Below, piece by piece: positions 21,640 to 32,755 of a stretch of 64,000 bases of DNA. How positions within the stretch are numbered: position 1 is the stretch's first letter; each line of letters starts with the position of its first letter. Both the position numbers and the translations under genes were made by a program. The DNA lies in assembly GCA_031763025.1 (NCBI GenBank), contig JASSKH010000017.1:2875924-2939923 (forward strand). The letters are read 5' to 3'. The notes under the pieces are model-generated. The model was not told where the DNA came from and did no database searches. It saw nothing but the letters and a program-made list of their open reading frames with translations. The DNA is from Macrocystis pyrifera (taxonomy: Eukaryota > Sar > Phaeophyceae > Laminariales > Laminariaceae).

Positions 21640-21990
21640 CGTCCTTTGTTAAGGTCAAGGGTTAGGACACTTTGTACCCCTTGCTAGGTTTGCCTATTGA
21701 GCAGGTACTCGTTGAGACTCACGTGTGTTATTTGCTTACAGATGGAATAATGCAGCTTTATTCATTTCGTACACGATGAGGGACTGAAAGCAAGGCTCGT
21801 GGTTTTCCATCTAAGATACGCCTCCCAAGTGCTACAAATGCGACCCCAATACCTGAAACTAGGTAATTACCGGCCTTTCAGCCTCACTGAAAGCAGTATC
21901 ATAACACTAGCCCACTCCGACGAGCCGTACATGCAAAAATATGGGAAATTCGTGGAAACCCGATTCCACGAGCTAGAACATTAGTCGAAA
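21640..21990 (-). repeat. Element F, copy 3 (right inverted arm)
   Basis: The reverse complement aligns end to end with 20115-20465, with about one change in six to ten bases by eye. See the left arm. Confidence 0.8.
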
Positions 21991-22634
21991 ATGCGGCTCC
22001 TCAAAACCCACTCCCACACCTCTGAACGACAATGTTACGAAGCCGGCGAGGTACGCCAAATAAAAAAAAGAAAGGAAGGTCTAGCCGTAAGGGGCGGAAT
22101 AAATCGCCAACGAAAGCCAACGCCATACCACCTGCAAGGGGGGTGGGGCGAGAAAGTGTCTACGGAAATTCAAAGCAGTACCGTAACACCTTCTTGTTGG
22201 GATGGGTGTGAATATTCAGTTTATATTTTATTTGAATGAACGTTCGTTGGCATTGCGAAAAAAATATATAGAGTATTGGGATTACTATGTACTACTTTCT
22301 TCTAACCGGGCTCATCAGGCTGACTTTCTTGTCCTGGGCGCGCGTGAAAAAACACTTTCTTACGTTGTTGCGCTTCCTTAATTTGGTCCCCGAGAATACA
22401 TTTTCTCTACGTAGTGCGCAATGAATGATGCCTTGGGCCCAGGCCAGTCACAGGTAGACCAAAAACGAAAATAATCGCAAATTCATGGGTCAAGAAGGTG
22501 AAATGCCAGCTCATCGGGTACGAGAACACAACACAAGCAAGACCAGAAAATAAAAATAAAAATACAACAAAACAAGACTAGAATATGAAAAATGAAACAG
22601 AATACAAACGACGCAAGGAGATCAGAAAGGCTGC
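21991..22634. other. Intergenic DNA, no gene supported
   Basis: No gene or repeat recognised. A/C-rich at 22540-22600. Confidence 0.4.
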
Positions 22635-22743
22635 TATTACGGGGGACCATAGTAAATAGGACCAAGTTTTGTTAGTAAAAATAAGGAAATACATAGGTTT
22701 TTGTGTGTACCGTAGGTCCTATTTACTATGGTTCCCCGTAATA
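22635..22743. mobile_element. MITE family M1, copy 8
   Basis: The ends TATTACGGGGGACCATAGTA and TTACTATGGTTCCCCGTAAT are inverted repeats flanked by TA. The orientation of the interior is opposite to copy 4. Confidence 0.9.
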
Positions 22744-22801
22744 TAGAAGGAAAGCACACGATCTCCGGAAAGACAGGCAGCTGCTGCACGGACGTAACTT
22801 C

Positions 22802-24030
22802 TAAAAAATGGAATTGTCCAGACAAACGATCTCGGAGACTGCCTGTTAATTGGAGTTGTCCTCACAAATGATTTCACAGGCTGTCTAGTAATTGGAATTG
22901 CTTGAACAATAATTTCGGGTGATGTACATCAGTTGGAATTGTCGGGGCAACTGCTTGGTTTGGTAGACCGTCCATTAATTGGAATTGTCCGGACAATTGG
23001 TTTCAGAAGCAATTTACTAGTTGGAATTGTCCGGACAATCGAGTTTTAGAGGACTCTGATATTCGAAAGTTGGCAGCATCCTGTAGAGCTACAATTGATT
23101 TGGTCAGTATACATTTGACGTCGAGGACACGGGTTCGAATCTCACGTTGAACGTTTCTTTTTTAGAAACGCTACCGCGTCCGTCCCTAAAAACATATCCG
23201 CCTCGGGTTTCCCAGGTATTGAAACGAAGCGGATAGGTCAGCATACGGCCGTATACGGTACCGACGCCCCAAAAGATCCCGCCGTTCAGAGGGGGGGGGA
23301 ATGCTTTTACCCCTATACCTGGTAGCTCTTAAGGCAATACCATCACAGTATTACATGCTCGTACGTAAGACGTTTTGATACCGCATAGTCCATTTGTTTA
23401 GATGTGAATTATGAAATAAACTTTTCACAAAACAAGATAATCCGTACCAGGTACGCACTGATAATTTGAAGTGTACGGGCATTTGATATAGGAGACTACT
23501 GTGTACCAAGTGACGTTTTCTGGAAAAGGGATTTGGGAGATTTTATATTAGTCGAGATTGTCCGGATAATTGATTTTGTATACTGCTGTTTGTTAGTTGG
23601 AATTACCCGGACAATTGATTCTGAAGGCGGTCTGTTGAATGAAATTTTCCCGACAGTTGATGTTGGAGACTGTCTATTAGTTGGAATTGTCGAGACAATT
23701 GATTTGGGAGAATATCTATAAATTGGAATTGTCGGAACAACTGATTTAGGAGACTGTATAATAATTGATGGAATTGTCGGGACAATTGAGTAGGAAACGG
23801 CCTATTATTTGGAAGCGTCGGGACAATTGTGTTAGGAGACGGTATATTGAATATAATAGGCCGAGCAATTGATTTAGGAGTCCCTTAATTGGAATTGTCC
23901 GGACCTTTGATTGAAGAGACTGCCTTGTGAAATGGAGTTGTCTGGACAAAAGGGTCAGGTGGGGGTCATTTAATAGAAATTGTCTGGATAAAAGTGAGCT
24001 CGATGCGTTTCAATTAGTTGGAATTAAGGA
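22802..24030. repeat. Satellite with TTGTCCGGACAA palindromic core
   Basis: About 40-60-bp units of the form TTAGTTGGAATTGTCCGGACA followed by ATTGATTTxGGAGACTGTC repeat over 22802-23045 and 23535-24030. The core AATTGTCCGGACAATT is a 16-bp perfect palindrome, and many units keep an approximate version such as TTGTCGGGACAA. The array is split by SINE B copy 2 and its flank (23085-23530). Confidence 0.88.
23085..23365 (+). mobile_element. SINE family B, copy 2, carrying a TACCTGGTA insertion
   Basis: The B-box ACGGGTTCGAATCTCACG (about 23128) and the body GGCCGTATACGGTACCGAC match copies at 14456 and 54865. Near the end, CCCCTATA is followed by CCTGGTA and then GCTC (23311-23328). The sister copies read CCTATAGCTC with nothing between. 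The copy sits inside the TTGTCCGGACAA satellite. Confidence 0.85.
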
Positions 24031-24214
24031 CCACAATAGACAGTCAATTGCAATACGAAACTATTATTAAGTAGTAGACATTGTACAATTGGACTAACTA
24101 TTGTCTGTTATTTATAGTCCAGGGTGTGATTTATATTTATAGGTAACAATGTGAATGGGCTTGCTAGAAATCATAACGATGCCGCAGAAGGGGAGAGCGG
24201 ATACCATACCACAC

Positions 24215-25030
24215 CTCGGATAACGTAACACTTGACGTTTTATGTTAACGTTAGGCGTCAGCAAAAAAACGTAACATTAGGTTACTACGTTAATTACTTT
24301 CTGGATTCTGTGACAACATAGTGTTAGTGTGATATTGGCGGGCGATCGCGTAACATTATGTTAGAGTGTTACCTTGATCCCGCCCTGACCGCAGTATATG
24401 TGTTACGGTGTTAGGGTATGCAGCCCATAGCGAGCAGCACTATGTTAGCGTGTTAGCGGAATTCCTGGTGGCTATCGTAACACACGTTGAAGGGATAACG
24501 TACATGGTCAATTACACGTTAACATTATATTACTGTGTTAGGGACATCAGCCCGCAGCGAGTAACGTTATGCTAGTGTGTCAGCGGGATTCTTACTTGCT
24601 ACCGTAACACCCTTCGACGGATAACGTACACGGCCTAATAAACGCGTACATCACACTATGTTAGTGTGTTGGTGAAATTAATAGGGGCTATCGTAACACA
24701 CGTTAGAGGGATGACGTATATATATGTTCTATACAACGTTAACATTATGTTACCGTATCAGCCGCAGCAGCAGTCCGTATCGAGCGACGCTATGTGAGGG
24801 TATTACGGAAGTCTTGCTACCATAAGAACATACGTCAAACGTATATGATCGATAAAACACTATTAATAGCAGTATGTTAAGGTGTTAACTCGTACGCAAT
24901 GTATGTAGTGACACAAGTTAGTTAGCAGATAACCTACACCCCCAATCTAACATCAACAATATGTTACTGCCATGGTAACTCGTACCTGGTACGTGCGAGT
25001 GTGCAGATTACGTTATAGATGGATAACGTC
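24215..25030. repeat. Satellite rich in TAACATTATGTTA-type palindromes
   Basis: Units of roughly 90-130 bp alternate GTTATGTTAGTGTGTTAG with CGTAACACACGTTGAAGGGA and TAACGTACATGG. Because GTTA and TAAC alternate, many positions form small hairpins. Related arrays are at 27010-27990 and 62520-62870, and a last piece begins at 63955. Confidence 0.82.
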
Positions 25031-25245
25031 ATGTGTTAGGCTGACTCTTATGGGACCAGAAACCAGAAAACTGAACAGCTTTTCTCTTTCATGGTGTTGA
25101 AACCCACACAGCCCATGGGATATATTATTTGGTATGCCACAGAAGGTGAAAGCTGCGCTTTCAACACACAACACCCACCACCGCCGATGATCCCTCGCCT
25201 CACAGGGCACGAGATGACGCCGAACCTTCGACGCTATATGCTCCA

Positions 25246-25492
25246 CTGCTCTGAGAGTGCTCACTACCAAGTTTGAGGGTCGTTGATGCTGTGTGGCAGG
25301 AGTTCTCGCTCGAGACGTGAAAGCCTGGCCCATTTCTGGCCCGTTTTTTTTAGACGAAACTGGGTCCCATTTCCGTCTGAAAAAAACCCGGTCAGAAATG
25401 GGTCACGCTGTCACGTCTCGAGCGAGAACTCCTGCCACACAGCTTTAACGACCCTCAAACTTGGTAGCGCGCACTCTCAGAGCAGTGGGGCA
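25246..25492. repeat. Inner fold-back with arms of about 100 bp
   Basis: CACTGCTCTGAGAGTGC, CTACCAAGTTTGAGGGTCGT and GCAGGAGTTCTCGCTCGAGA on the left recur in reverse complement on the right. A loop of about 50 bp is rich in TTTTTTT and AAAAAAA. The arms are nearly identical, which suggests recent formation or gene conversion. Confidence 0.9.
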
Positions 25493-25498
25493 TACATG

Positions 25499-25988
25499 TG
25501 ATATGAGTGAAGTACTCCTGGGCTATAAATATAAGATAGGCTGCAGTTTTGAAGTATCAGGAACACGAGCACAATCCAAATAATGGATTAACCCCGCGGA
25601 TATCCCGTTAGTCGAGAGTAACGTTCTTTTAGGAATGTTCCCTAGGGCGGATAACCCGTTAGACGAGAATAATGTTCCTTATATCGCAGATAGGACTATG
25701 AAGTGAGAAGTTCTTATATTAACAGAGGAACGATCGGTAGCCATAGGAAAGTTCTGTAGGAGTACATTAGATAAGAGGAACTTAGGAGAGCTTGTGGCGT
25801 GGGGTGGGACGAGTATATCTGGGTGTCGAGTCCCACCCCCCTGCCTCTCACTTCTCTACCAGACAGAGCACCTCCTCAGCTCTCGCCATCAATAAGAATA
25901 TCTAATCAGAAGAAGCGAAGCACTACTTTCCAGCTGCCAGAAATACCTGCGTCCCTTACCCTTACCCTACCTCGGTCACCACTTCACA
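25499..25988 (+). mobile_element. LTR, 490 bp, TG...CA, with TATA box and PBS-like site
   Basis: The sequence from TGATATGAGTGAAGTACTCC to CACCACTTCACA aligns along its length with 61878-62364. It has a TATA-like CTATAAATATAAG about 30 bp in, TG/CA ends, and immediately after it TGGCGTCGTC, a plausible tRNA primer site. A partial third copy lies at 26491-26626. The internal region is mostly gone, so the element family is not established. Confidence 0.78.
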
Positions 25989-26490
25989 TCTGGCGTCGTC
26001 AGCAGTTGGTCCCCCCGTCTCGATGTTATGGAGTCGCACATCCATCGTATAGGAACGTATATACTCGCAGACGAATCTTATATTGTTGCACGTAGCTCTT
26101 TAGGAATATATCTGCAGGCGAATATTATATGGTTATACGTAGCTCTTTGGGACCAGATTACATCTCTGCACCCCTCAGATTGGCCCATCCTTACGCCGCT
26201 TCTACCCTACAGAACAAGCTGCATGATGCACTTCTTGCTGCGCCTTTACTATAAAAACAGGGCCCGTGTTGCCGAAATTGGTCAAATTTCCGCTATTTTT
26301 GCCCCACCTCCACAGCCTATATATAGGATACCAACAACGGCCTTTATTTCTATTTTTTTTATTATTATTATTTTTTACTACTACTGCTCTTTACGTGCAC
26401 GTTTTCCAGCGTTCACGACATAACGCGGCTTTACGTTGCCGAACCTTGTCCAACTGCTGCCTGTGTGCATCTAAATTTCCCAGTTTTACT

Positions 26491-26626
26491 CTCACTTCCC
26501 TACCAGAGCACCTCCTCAGCTCTCGCCATCAAGAAGATCTAAATCAAAAGAAGCGAAGCACTGCTTCACAGCTGCCACAAACACCTGCGTCCCTTACCCT
26601 TGCCCTACCTCGGTCACCACTTCACA
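26491..26626 (+). mobile_element. Truncated LTR (3' 136 bp)
   Basis: It matches the last part of the LTR at 25499-25988, including CACCTCCTCAGCTCTCGCCA and CCCTACCTCGGTCACCACTT, and ends at the same CACA. The 0.5 kb between the two LTR pieces may be residual internal sequence. No gag or pol motif is legible there. Confidence 0.8.
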
Positions 26627-26839
26627 TACAGCCCCGAAGGTTTGACGTCATCTCGTGCCCTGTGAGGCGAGAAATCGGCGGCGGCGGGTGCTGTGTGTTG
26701 ACAGCACAGGTTTTCATGTTTGGGCAGTGATCGGAAATGGTTCATGTCTACCGACGGCACTACCCTGGGGTTTTTACGCGATGAAGGGAAAATCCTGGTT
26801 CGTTTTCTGGTTTCTGGTCCCATAAGAGTCAGCCTTGTA

Positions 26840-27010
26840 GATGAATAACATACTGGTGGGGATTCCATAAGAAAAATGAGGCGTTTTTTACGGGGATCCT
26901 TCCTAGATATCCCCTGTTTTGGGGTTTCAAAACATGGAGGTGCTTTTATATCGGGGATGCCATGCTATCCTCCCCCCCGGGGATATTTTTGAAGGTATCC
27001 CGAGCTGGGA
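26840..27010. other. Short unassigned stretch
   Basis: GC-poor DNA with a local C-rich run, between the fold-back element and the next satellite. Confidence 0.3.
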
Positions 27011-27990
27011 TGACGGTGAAATTGGATATAACACGGCTACGATATGTTACCCCCATATGCCGCTTTACCACTATTAATAACACAGGTAACACTTTTACAC
27101 ACATGTTAGATCTCAGCAAGATCCCAAGGGTAACGTATAATAACATCACGTTAGAACGACTTAGGCCCCAACGGTAACTCAGTAACATAAAGTTAGACCC
27201 GGACTGATTTTTATGGTAATATTATGATAACGGAATGTTACCATCAGGTCTTTACTGACGGTAACGTATCTAACGTACGTTAAGTATTAAGTTTTCCGAG
27301 CCTAAGGCAATCAAATGGGGGGTCCAGATAACGTAGTGTTAGTAGTGCTGGCCATTGCGTTGTGTTACGTTAGTGTGTTATCTGTAACACAATGTTACGT
27401 GTTAAGGTCATTCTTATCGGAGAGCTTATTTTCCATGATTTCCATGTTTTTTTCGCGCAATTTTTTCATCTTCCCGATTTTCCTGATTTTTTTTTTCCAA
27501 ATAGTAAAATATATGTGAAATTATCAAGCATGATTTTTCTGCTTCTGGAGAATTTCACGATAGTGACAGAACGCCTCCGTATATCGATGCATCCCCAATC
27601 ATTTCCAAACTTCGGATATTGTGGAGAAAAAGCTCTCCGATAAGAATGAGCCTTAGTAATATTTTGTGGGTACTATGTTATTAGTGTGTTACGTCTAACG
27701 CTGCATCGACGATAACATTATGTTATCGTGTTATTTAATAGTAAATATGCGGATATTATATAATATATATCGATCTGGGCATGTTAGAGTGATAACGTAC
27801 GTGTTTGGTCAAAGCGACTGCTGTGTTACAGTGTTAGTTCAAGGACTGTTCACGGCATAACATAATGTTACTGCTGTACCAGAGCTGGACGAGACCGAGC
27901 AGCAACGCAACGTTGAGGCCCGTGCACGTTCGTGGGTTTACAGTTAACACTGAGTTACCGCCTTACCGTGATCAGTGCTAACATTTATGT
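27010..27990. repeat. GTTATGTTA-type satellite, second block
   Basis: It has the same alternating TAACGTA / GTTATGTTA words as 24215-25030, more diverged. A 248-bp TIR element interrupts it at 27405-27652. A run starting near 27770 corresponds in reverse complement to 62690-62830 (for example ATGTTACTGCTGTACCAGAG, GGACGAGACCGAGCAGCA). Confidence 0.8.
27405..27652. mobile_element. 248-bp TIR MITE (family M2), copy 2
   Basis: AGGTCATTCTTATCGGAGAG at the left and the complement of GGCTCATTCTTATCGGAGAG at the right form the inverted ends. TTA flanks both sides (27402-27404 and 27653-27655). It matches 3127-3365 including the interior phrases CATGTTTTTTTCGCGCA and TTCTGGAGAATTTCACGA. Confidence 0.88.
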
Positions 27991-27996
27991 TATTAA

Positions 27997-28106
27997 TACT
28001 ACGGGGGTCCATAGTTAACAGGACTAAATTTTGTTAGTAAAAATAGGTAAATATATAGGTTTTTATGTACACCATAGGTCCTATTAACTATGTACCCCCG
28101 TAATAG
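27997..28106. mobile_element. MITE family M1, copy 9
   Basis: The ends TACTACGGGGGTCCATAGTT and AACTATGTACCCCCGTAATA are inverted repeats of the family. The interior is in the TTTTGTTAGTAAAAATAGG orientation. Confidence 0.88.
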
Positions 28107-28575
28107 TACCGTTACCACGTTCGTTCCTCTGTTGGGCCCCATAATGTAGGTGGTGAGTGTTGTCCGAGTGTTCCGTTTTGCGTTATCCGAGGTGTGTACC
28201 ATACATAACATTTGCCGCCCTGAAAGTGTGATCTCCGTGCGTATATACGTACCAGGTATCAAAATCAAAAGATACTACTGCTGTAAACGTCATACCTGCT
28301 GACTTGGTTTTTGGGTTCATCCGATGTGTCATTTTTGTTTATTCGGAAACATTTCGAACGAACGCGCCGAATTCTGAAGCCTGTCGTTTCCCGTGGTGAA
28401 AAATATTTCATTCGTGAAAACTGTACTCGTACCCACCAGGCGAAATTAATGGAACCTTTACCTTCCGCAGTCTGTCGACGATAAAGAGGTGACAAACATT
28501 CGAAACAAGAACTACACCCCAACGAACTCTCCGCGTTGGGATGAGCCTTTCAGTGGTGGTGTTCTTTCACCAAAC
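28107..28575. other. Intergenic DNA, no gene supported
   Basis: No gene or recognised repeat between two MITEs. Confidence 0.4.
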
Positions 28576-28679
28576 TATTACGGGGGACCATAGTAAACAG
28601 GACCAAATATTGTTAGTAAAAATAGGTATATAGGTTTTTATGTATACCATAGGTCCTATCAACTATGGACCCCGTAATA
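28576..28679. mobile_element. MITE family M1, copy 10
   Basis: The ends TATTACGGGGGACCATAGTA and ATCAACTATGGACCCCGTAA are inverted repeats flanked by TA. The copy is slightly shortened. Confidence 0.9.
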
Positions 28680-29021
28680 CTAACTGCTGTACAACATGCG
28701 ACCAGGACTTCATGTGACGTGAGGGTACCGCCAGTCAGTATGGTATATCTGGATGCTGAAAAATAATGAATGGGGGGGTTTCGGCGCCCTGTCTATCTTT
28801 CATGAAGCCCGTACGGCACGCACGCGCCAGGCGAAGGCTAACGACTGAGCAGTCTGAGATATTCCTCCTGTTTCTTTCCGCGTTCCTAGGGTTGCTGAGT
28901 GAGCTAACTGAAGTACCAGCTGCCAGGCATCATCATCAGACTGCCTACTACACACAGCAGTAGTAGCTATGATGAGGCCTCCCCTTGAGTCGGGGAAAGG
29001 GGATATGTTTTTCAACTTTCC
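28680..29021. other. Intergenic DNA, no gene supported
   Basis: Unique-looking sequence with no coding evidence. Confidence 0.4.
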
Positions 29022-29128
29022 TATTACGGGGGACCACAGTAAATAGGACCTACGGTACACACAATAACCTATATATTTACCCTTTTTACTAACCATGATT
29101 GGTCCTATTTATTATGGTCCCCCGTGAC
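29022..29128. mobile_element. MITE family M1, copy 11
   Basis: The ends TATTACGGGGGACCACAGTA and ATTTATTATGGTCCCCCGTG are inverted repeats. The interior follows the family. Confidence 0.9.
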
Positions 29129-32100
29129 AGATATCTCTGAGGATCCGTTTGTATCTTGTCGACAGCAGCTCTCCTTGTCAGATAAAAATATCGGATGAAA
29201 TATTTAATTAGTGGAAACACCTCCCGCTGTCTGTGTGCTACCACTCCTCACGCACGGCACGTAAGTACGCGCCATGCACGCCCACAGGCACTTTCAGGCA
29301 CACCGCTCGAAAAATAACGCCGTTTAGCCATGAACTCCCAAAATCAGTGCACAAACGGGATATACAATAAATGTGCGTGCCTGCTAAAAGAATGCCAGAT
29401 TTACCTTTTCTGAAATAGGCCCCTTGAAACAACACAAGCAAACTGAAATTAGCAGAGAATGAGGTTTCAGGCATGTCTCAGGCACACTGCTCGCTGTTAT
29501 AAGGCAATCATAAAAAGCGTTGAAAATATAGTATTTAGTACGCGTCCAGGCATTTCTGCCCGAATTACACATACGAATACTCCTTTTTTTCGACTACGAC
29601 CTGTGCCTGAAACCGTCTGTGCCCGAATACGACGCAAGCCCCTACCAGCTACTCCCTCAGCCCTAGGAACAGCACCAAAAAATGGATGCACCGCCAGGCA
29701 GTGCAAGGCTGCATTTCATTTACTACGTACGTGCAATGTCAGCAACACACTGCAAGTACAACCATTAATAGTACCTACTACCAGGTATCGGAGTGTCTAC
29801 TGCGATTCTTCTTTCAACTTCTCCTACTACTTACTACTCCTTCTCCAATTTTTTCTTCTCGGAGCAAGGATTCGAGTTTTTTTTTTTTTTTCTAACGTAA
29901 AAAAAAAGTGCTTTGAGGGAAGGTATTGATAAGATTTCATCGAAAGTTGCGGTAATTTTTTGTCTCTCTGTTTCATTGGCCTACACGCACCGAGCATTAT
30001 CCCGACGCAGAACGCATCTCGAAGGCCCTTCAAGCACCATCAACCATACAAAGGCATCGATGTTGGCACAGGTCGCACTAATTTATGAAGCACGAGAACT
30101 ACGAGACCGGAGGCCTGAAAGAGTATCTATCCTGAGCATGATGCGCAGGCGCAACATCAGACACGTGCAGTTGAACTGGCGACATCGCCGCTCTGCAGCC
30201 GTGAGCCCTGCTTTAGGATTCAATTTCTGTTCAAATAATGCAACTTACTGTGATGAACTTTACGGAGATCGCTTGAGTCCGACCGATCTCTCATAAAAGT
30301 CTTATTTAAAGGAGGGAGCGTGACCGCGCCGCGATTTTTTTGGCTTTTGTGTGCAACATCTGCTTTATTATAGACAGCCGAGTTGGGCTTTTGGTTTGGT
30401 GCCTGTCGTGGTGCGGTGTGTCGGCTGCTGCAGTGGTGTATAAAGCTTCACAATGCGAATCAACATTTAAAGCCGCACTGCCTCGATTCCCCACACGTCC
30501 CCTCCTATTCAAGAAGGAAGGCATCGCCTCCACGATTTGGTCTACTTCATGTGCAAACAAAACACACTTCGAAGGAAAGGGCATTCACTTTTTTCAGCGA
30601 AAGGGTATCTTTTTCATTACATCTGTCGAAACACCATTATTAATACATCATAACTTTGGATTTGATTTACGAAAACCCATGAAAAGAACGCACGGCATCA
30701 TCAGCGCATGGCGTGGAACTCCAACACAGCGCGCAAATATGATCAATCGTAGTGCAGGCGGAGAAGCTCCTGCTTGCCGACAGCACTGCTGAGCTTCCAC
30801 GTCTTGCAAGCAAAAAAAAGACAGGAAAAAACTTTTTTATCATTATTATTATGTACCATGTATATTACTCAACTTACATTACATTGTTGAATGACGGCTG
30901 CATCCAATCCATCATGTGTGCCAGACCAGCCAATCCACATCTCGCGGATCTCTTCTCATCTCTCTCCCCCCCTACGTCGTCGCTGAAATTTCCGCGTCCA
31001 TGATGGCCGATATGGTTTTGTGAGATTGATCTTCTTGCTCTATGGTGCCGAACTTATCCTATCTCAAAAGGGCTGGAATGAAACCATATCATGTACTGGA
31101 TATGTATGCCAGCCCCCCCCCCAGCCCCCACATCTAATCGCGTGTTTTAACAGTCACGTATCAACACTTTTTGCCCTCCCTGCCCCCTACGCCGCCAGTG
31201 CCCCCTGAAAAACATCTGGGATATAATTGAGGCAACACAACAACAGCGGAAAACATCAGGTCCTCCTTCCCGCAGCGCTGGTCGGCAGGCGCGACGCCGT
31301 GACAGAGCTGCACTCTGAGCCCTAACGTAGCAAAATGGCAACACATCTATGTTTACCGATCGACACTGGAAATGGGAGGGGATGAGGGATGAGGGAACAG
31401 CATCCTCGCCCCGGCGACGTGGGCACTGTATGGATCACTCAAGCATCGAGCACCTGGTAGCATCTCATGGAGGAGGCAGGCGTCATGCAAATGTGGTCGT
31501 ACTCCTACGCAAGAGACCACGAAATAAAAATCAACTCACTGCTGCGGTCCAGCCGCCAAAACAAAATTGAGCAACTACACCAAATGCAGCAATTCGCCAA
31601 CGCTGGGTGTACGACATGTGGCTTTTCGGGCAGCGGGAAACCCTGTACAGCCGCAAAGAATGTTCAGAGCGCCCTAGACGTTGCATTCCTCGCCCTCTCT
31701 CTGTGCCCTTAGGCGTTAAACCGAGAGGCACACGAACATTCCGAAACTAACTTGGCTAGACAAGACACAAAACCGCGTCCGGCGGATGATACCTTGCGTC
31801 GTGTTGCGTCGTCACCTCCGTGTGAAGCAAGCGTCGAGGATTTACATATTTTTTTCACAAGGCCTACTTCGTTCACTCAAAAACCGTCTGATTGAAATGG
31901 ACCGGGACTGGGACTGTGACTGACAATCGCGCCTTCCTCCACAACATGAAAACAAAACAAAAAATCCGACTTTTCAACAAAAATGAAGAGAAGCAAAAAA
32001 AGAGCTCAGTAACCGAACATCTCCAAGGAAAAGCTAAACACAAACAAGCAAAGGCACCAACCACGTTTTACCATCATGTTCGAAGGGGAAAAAAGCAGAC

Positions 32101-32640
32101 CCATGTCCTCATCTCCGATCACAGTATATAAGAGGAGTAAGTACACTCGTGCAAATTTCGAATTTCCTTCCACACCAAATAGAGAACGCGTCAGCCATGG
32201 TGCACGAAAATATTCGGCGCAACCGTTCGCTTAAGTTTTCGCCTGTCACGAATACAATGCCCACCCCCGTTCAAACCATCCCCCGCTCCCACCCCGTCTT
32301 CCTGCATGACACAAAAACCACACAAAACAAATACGGACGTAGAATATGGAGGCGTTCTTTGGGGTCTCCCACCACTACAGCACACGCAACCACCCGCCCG
32401 TCGACGCCTATTTGTCCTAGAAAACACATGTCCTCGTACGAGATACACAGACGAGTCCTCCCGCGCGTTCTCCGATGCGCACAGCTTGTATCTTATATAA
32501 AGCCTCTTGTCACCGAAAAGGTGCCATTTTTTTCCAGAAGGAGCGAGCGGCTCGTCACAGACGAAAGAGTTACTTCACTCGTACATCGAGCCTCCATTAT
32601 GTCTGCTTTCCCTGCCCCGCCCCGCCTCGAGCTCGAAAAC
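29129..32640. other. 3.5 kb of low-repeat DNA, no supported gene
   Basis: This is the longest stretch without recognised repeats. Frames of 130-177 codons exist (for example 29913-30296, 30340-30792, 32149-32682 on the plus strand), but none shows a motif I recognise. A local repeat around TTTCAGGCA...CAGGCACAC (29290-29480) and a T/A tract at 29878-29908 are present. Part of it may be 3' flank of the minus-strand gene that ends at 32679. Confidence 0.4.
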
Positions 32641-32678
32641 ATTTTTTTTTTTTTTTTTTGCAGCGCGTCACATTACAA

Positions 32679-32755
32679 TTAGACGCCGGATGAAAGCGTC
32701 TTGGACATGCTGAACATGTCGCTGGTGACGTTCTCTGGTGTGGTGTGCGCCATCA
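32679..32755 (-). CDS. Membrane protein terminal exon
   Basis: 77 nt, entered in phase 1 through a TCTTACGCAG acceptor. It encodes MAHTTPENVTSDMFSMSKTL and four more residues before TAA. A polar C-terminal tail after eight hydrophobic segments would face cytosol if the N-terminus does too. TGTAA follows the stop within about 10 nt. Confidence 0.8.

Larger units (their letters stand above)
25038..26839. mobile_element. 1.8-kb fold-back element with long inverted ends
   Basis: The left arm (about 25038-25226) starts GGCTGACTCTTATGGGACCA and ends near GGGCACGAGATGACG. The right arm (about 26634-26839) is its imperfect reverse complement and is slightly longer. A second, smaller inverted repeat (25246-25345 against 25395-25492) lies inside. 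Between the arms are one complete LTR and the 3' part of another. No transposase frame is visible, so it is a non-autonomous or composite element. It is embedded in the GTTATGTTA satellite. Confidence 0.75.

Noticed and set aside
32149-32682. 177-codon plus-strand ORF
   Set aside because: It overlaps the terminal exon of the minus-strand gene, has no motif, and ends in a poly-T tract.
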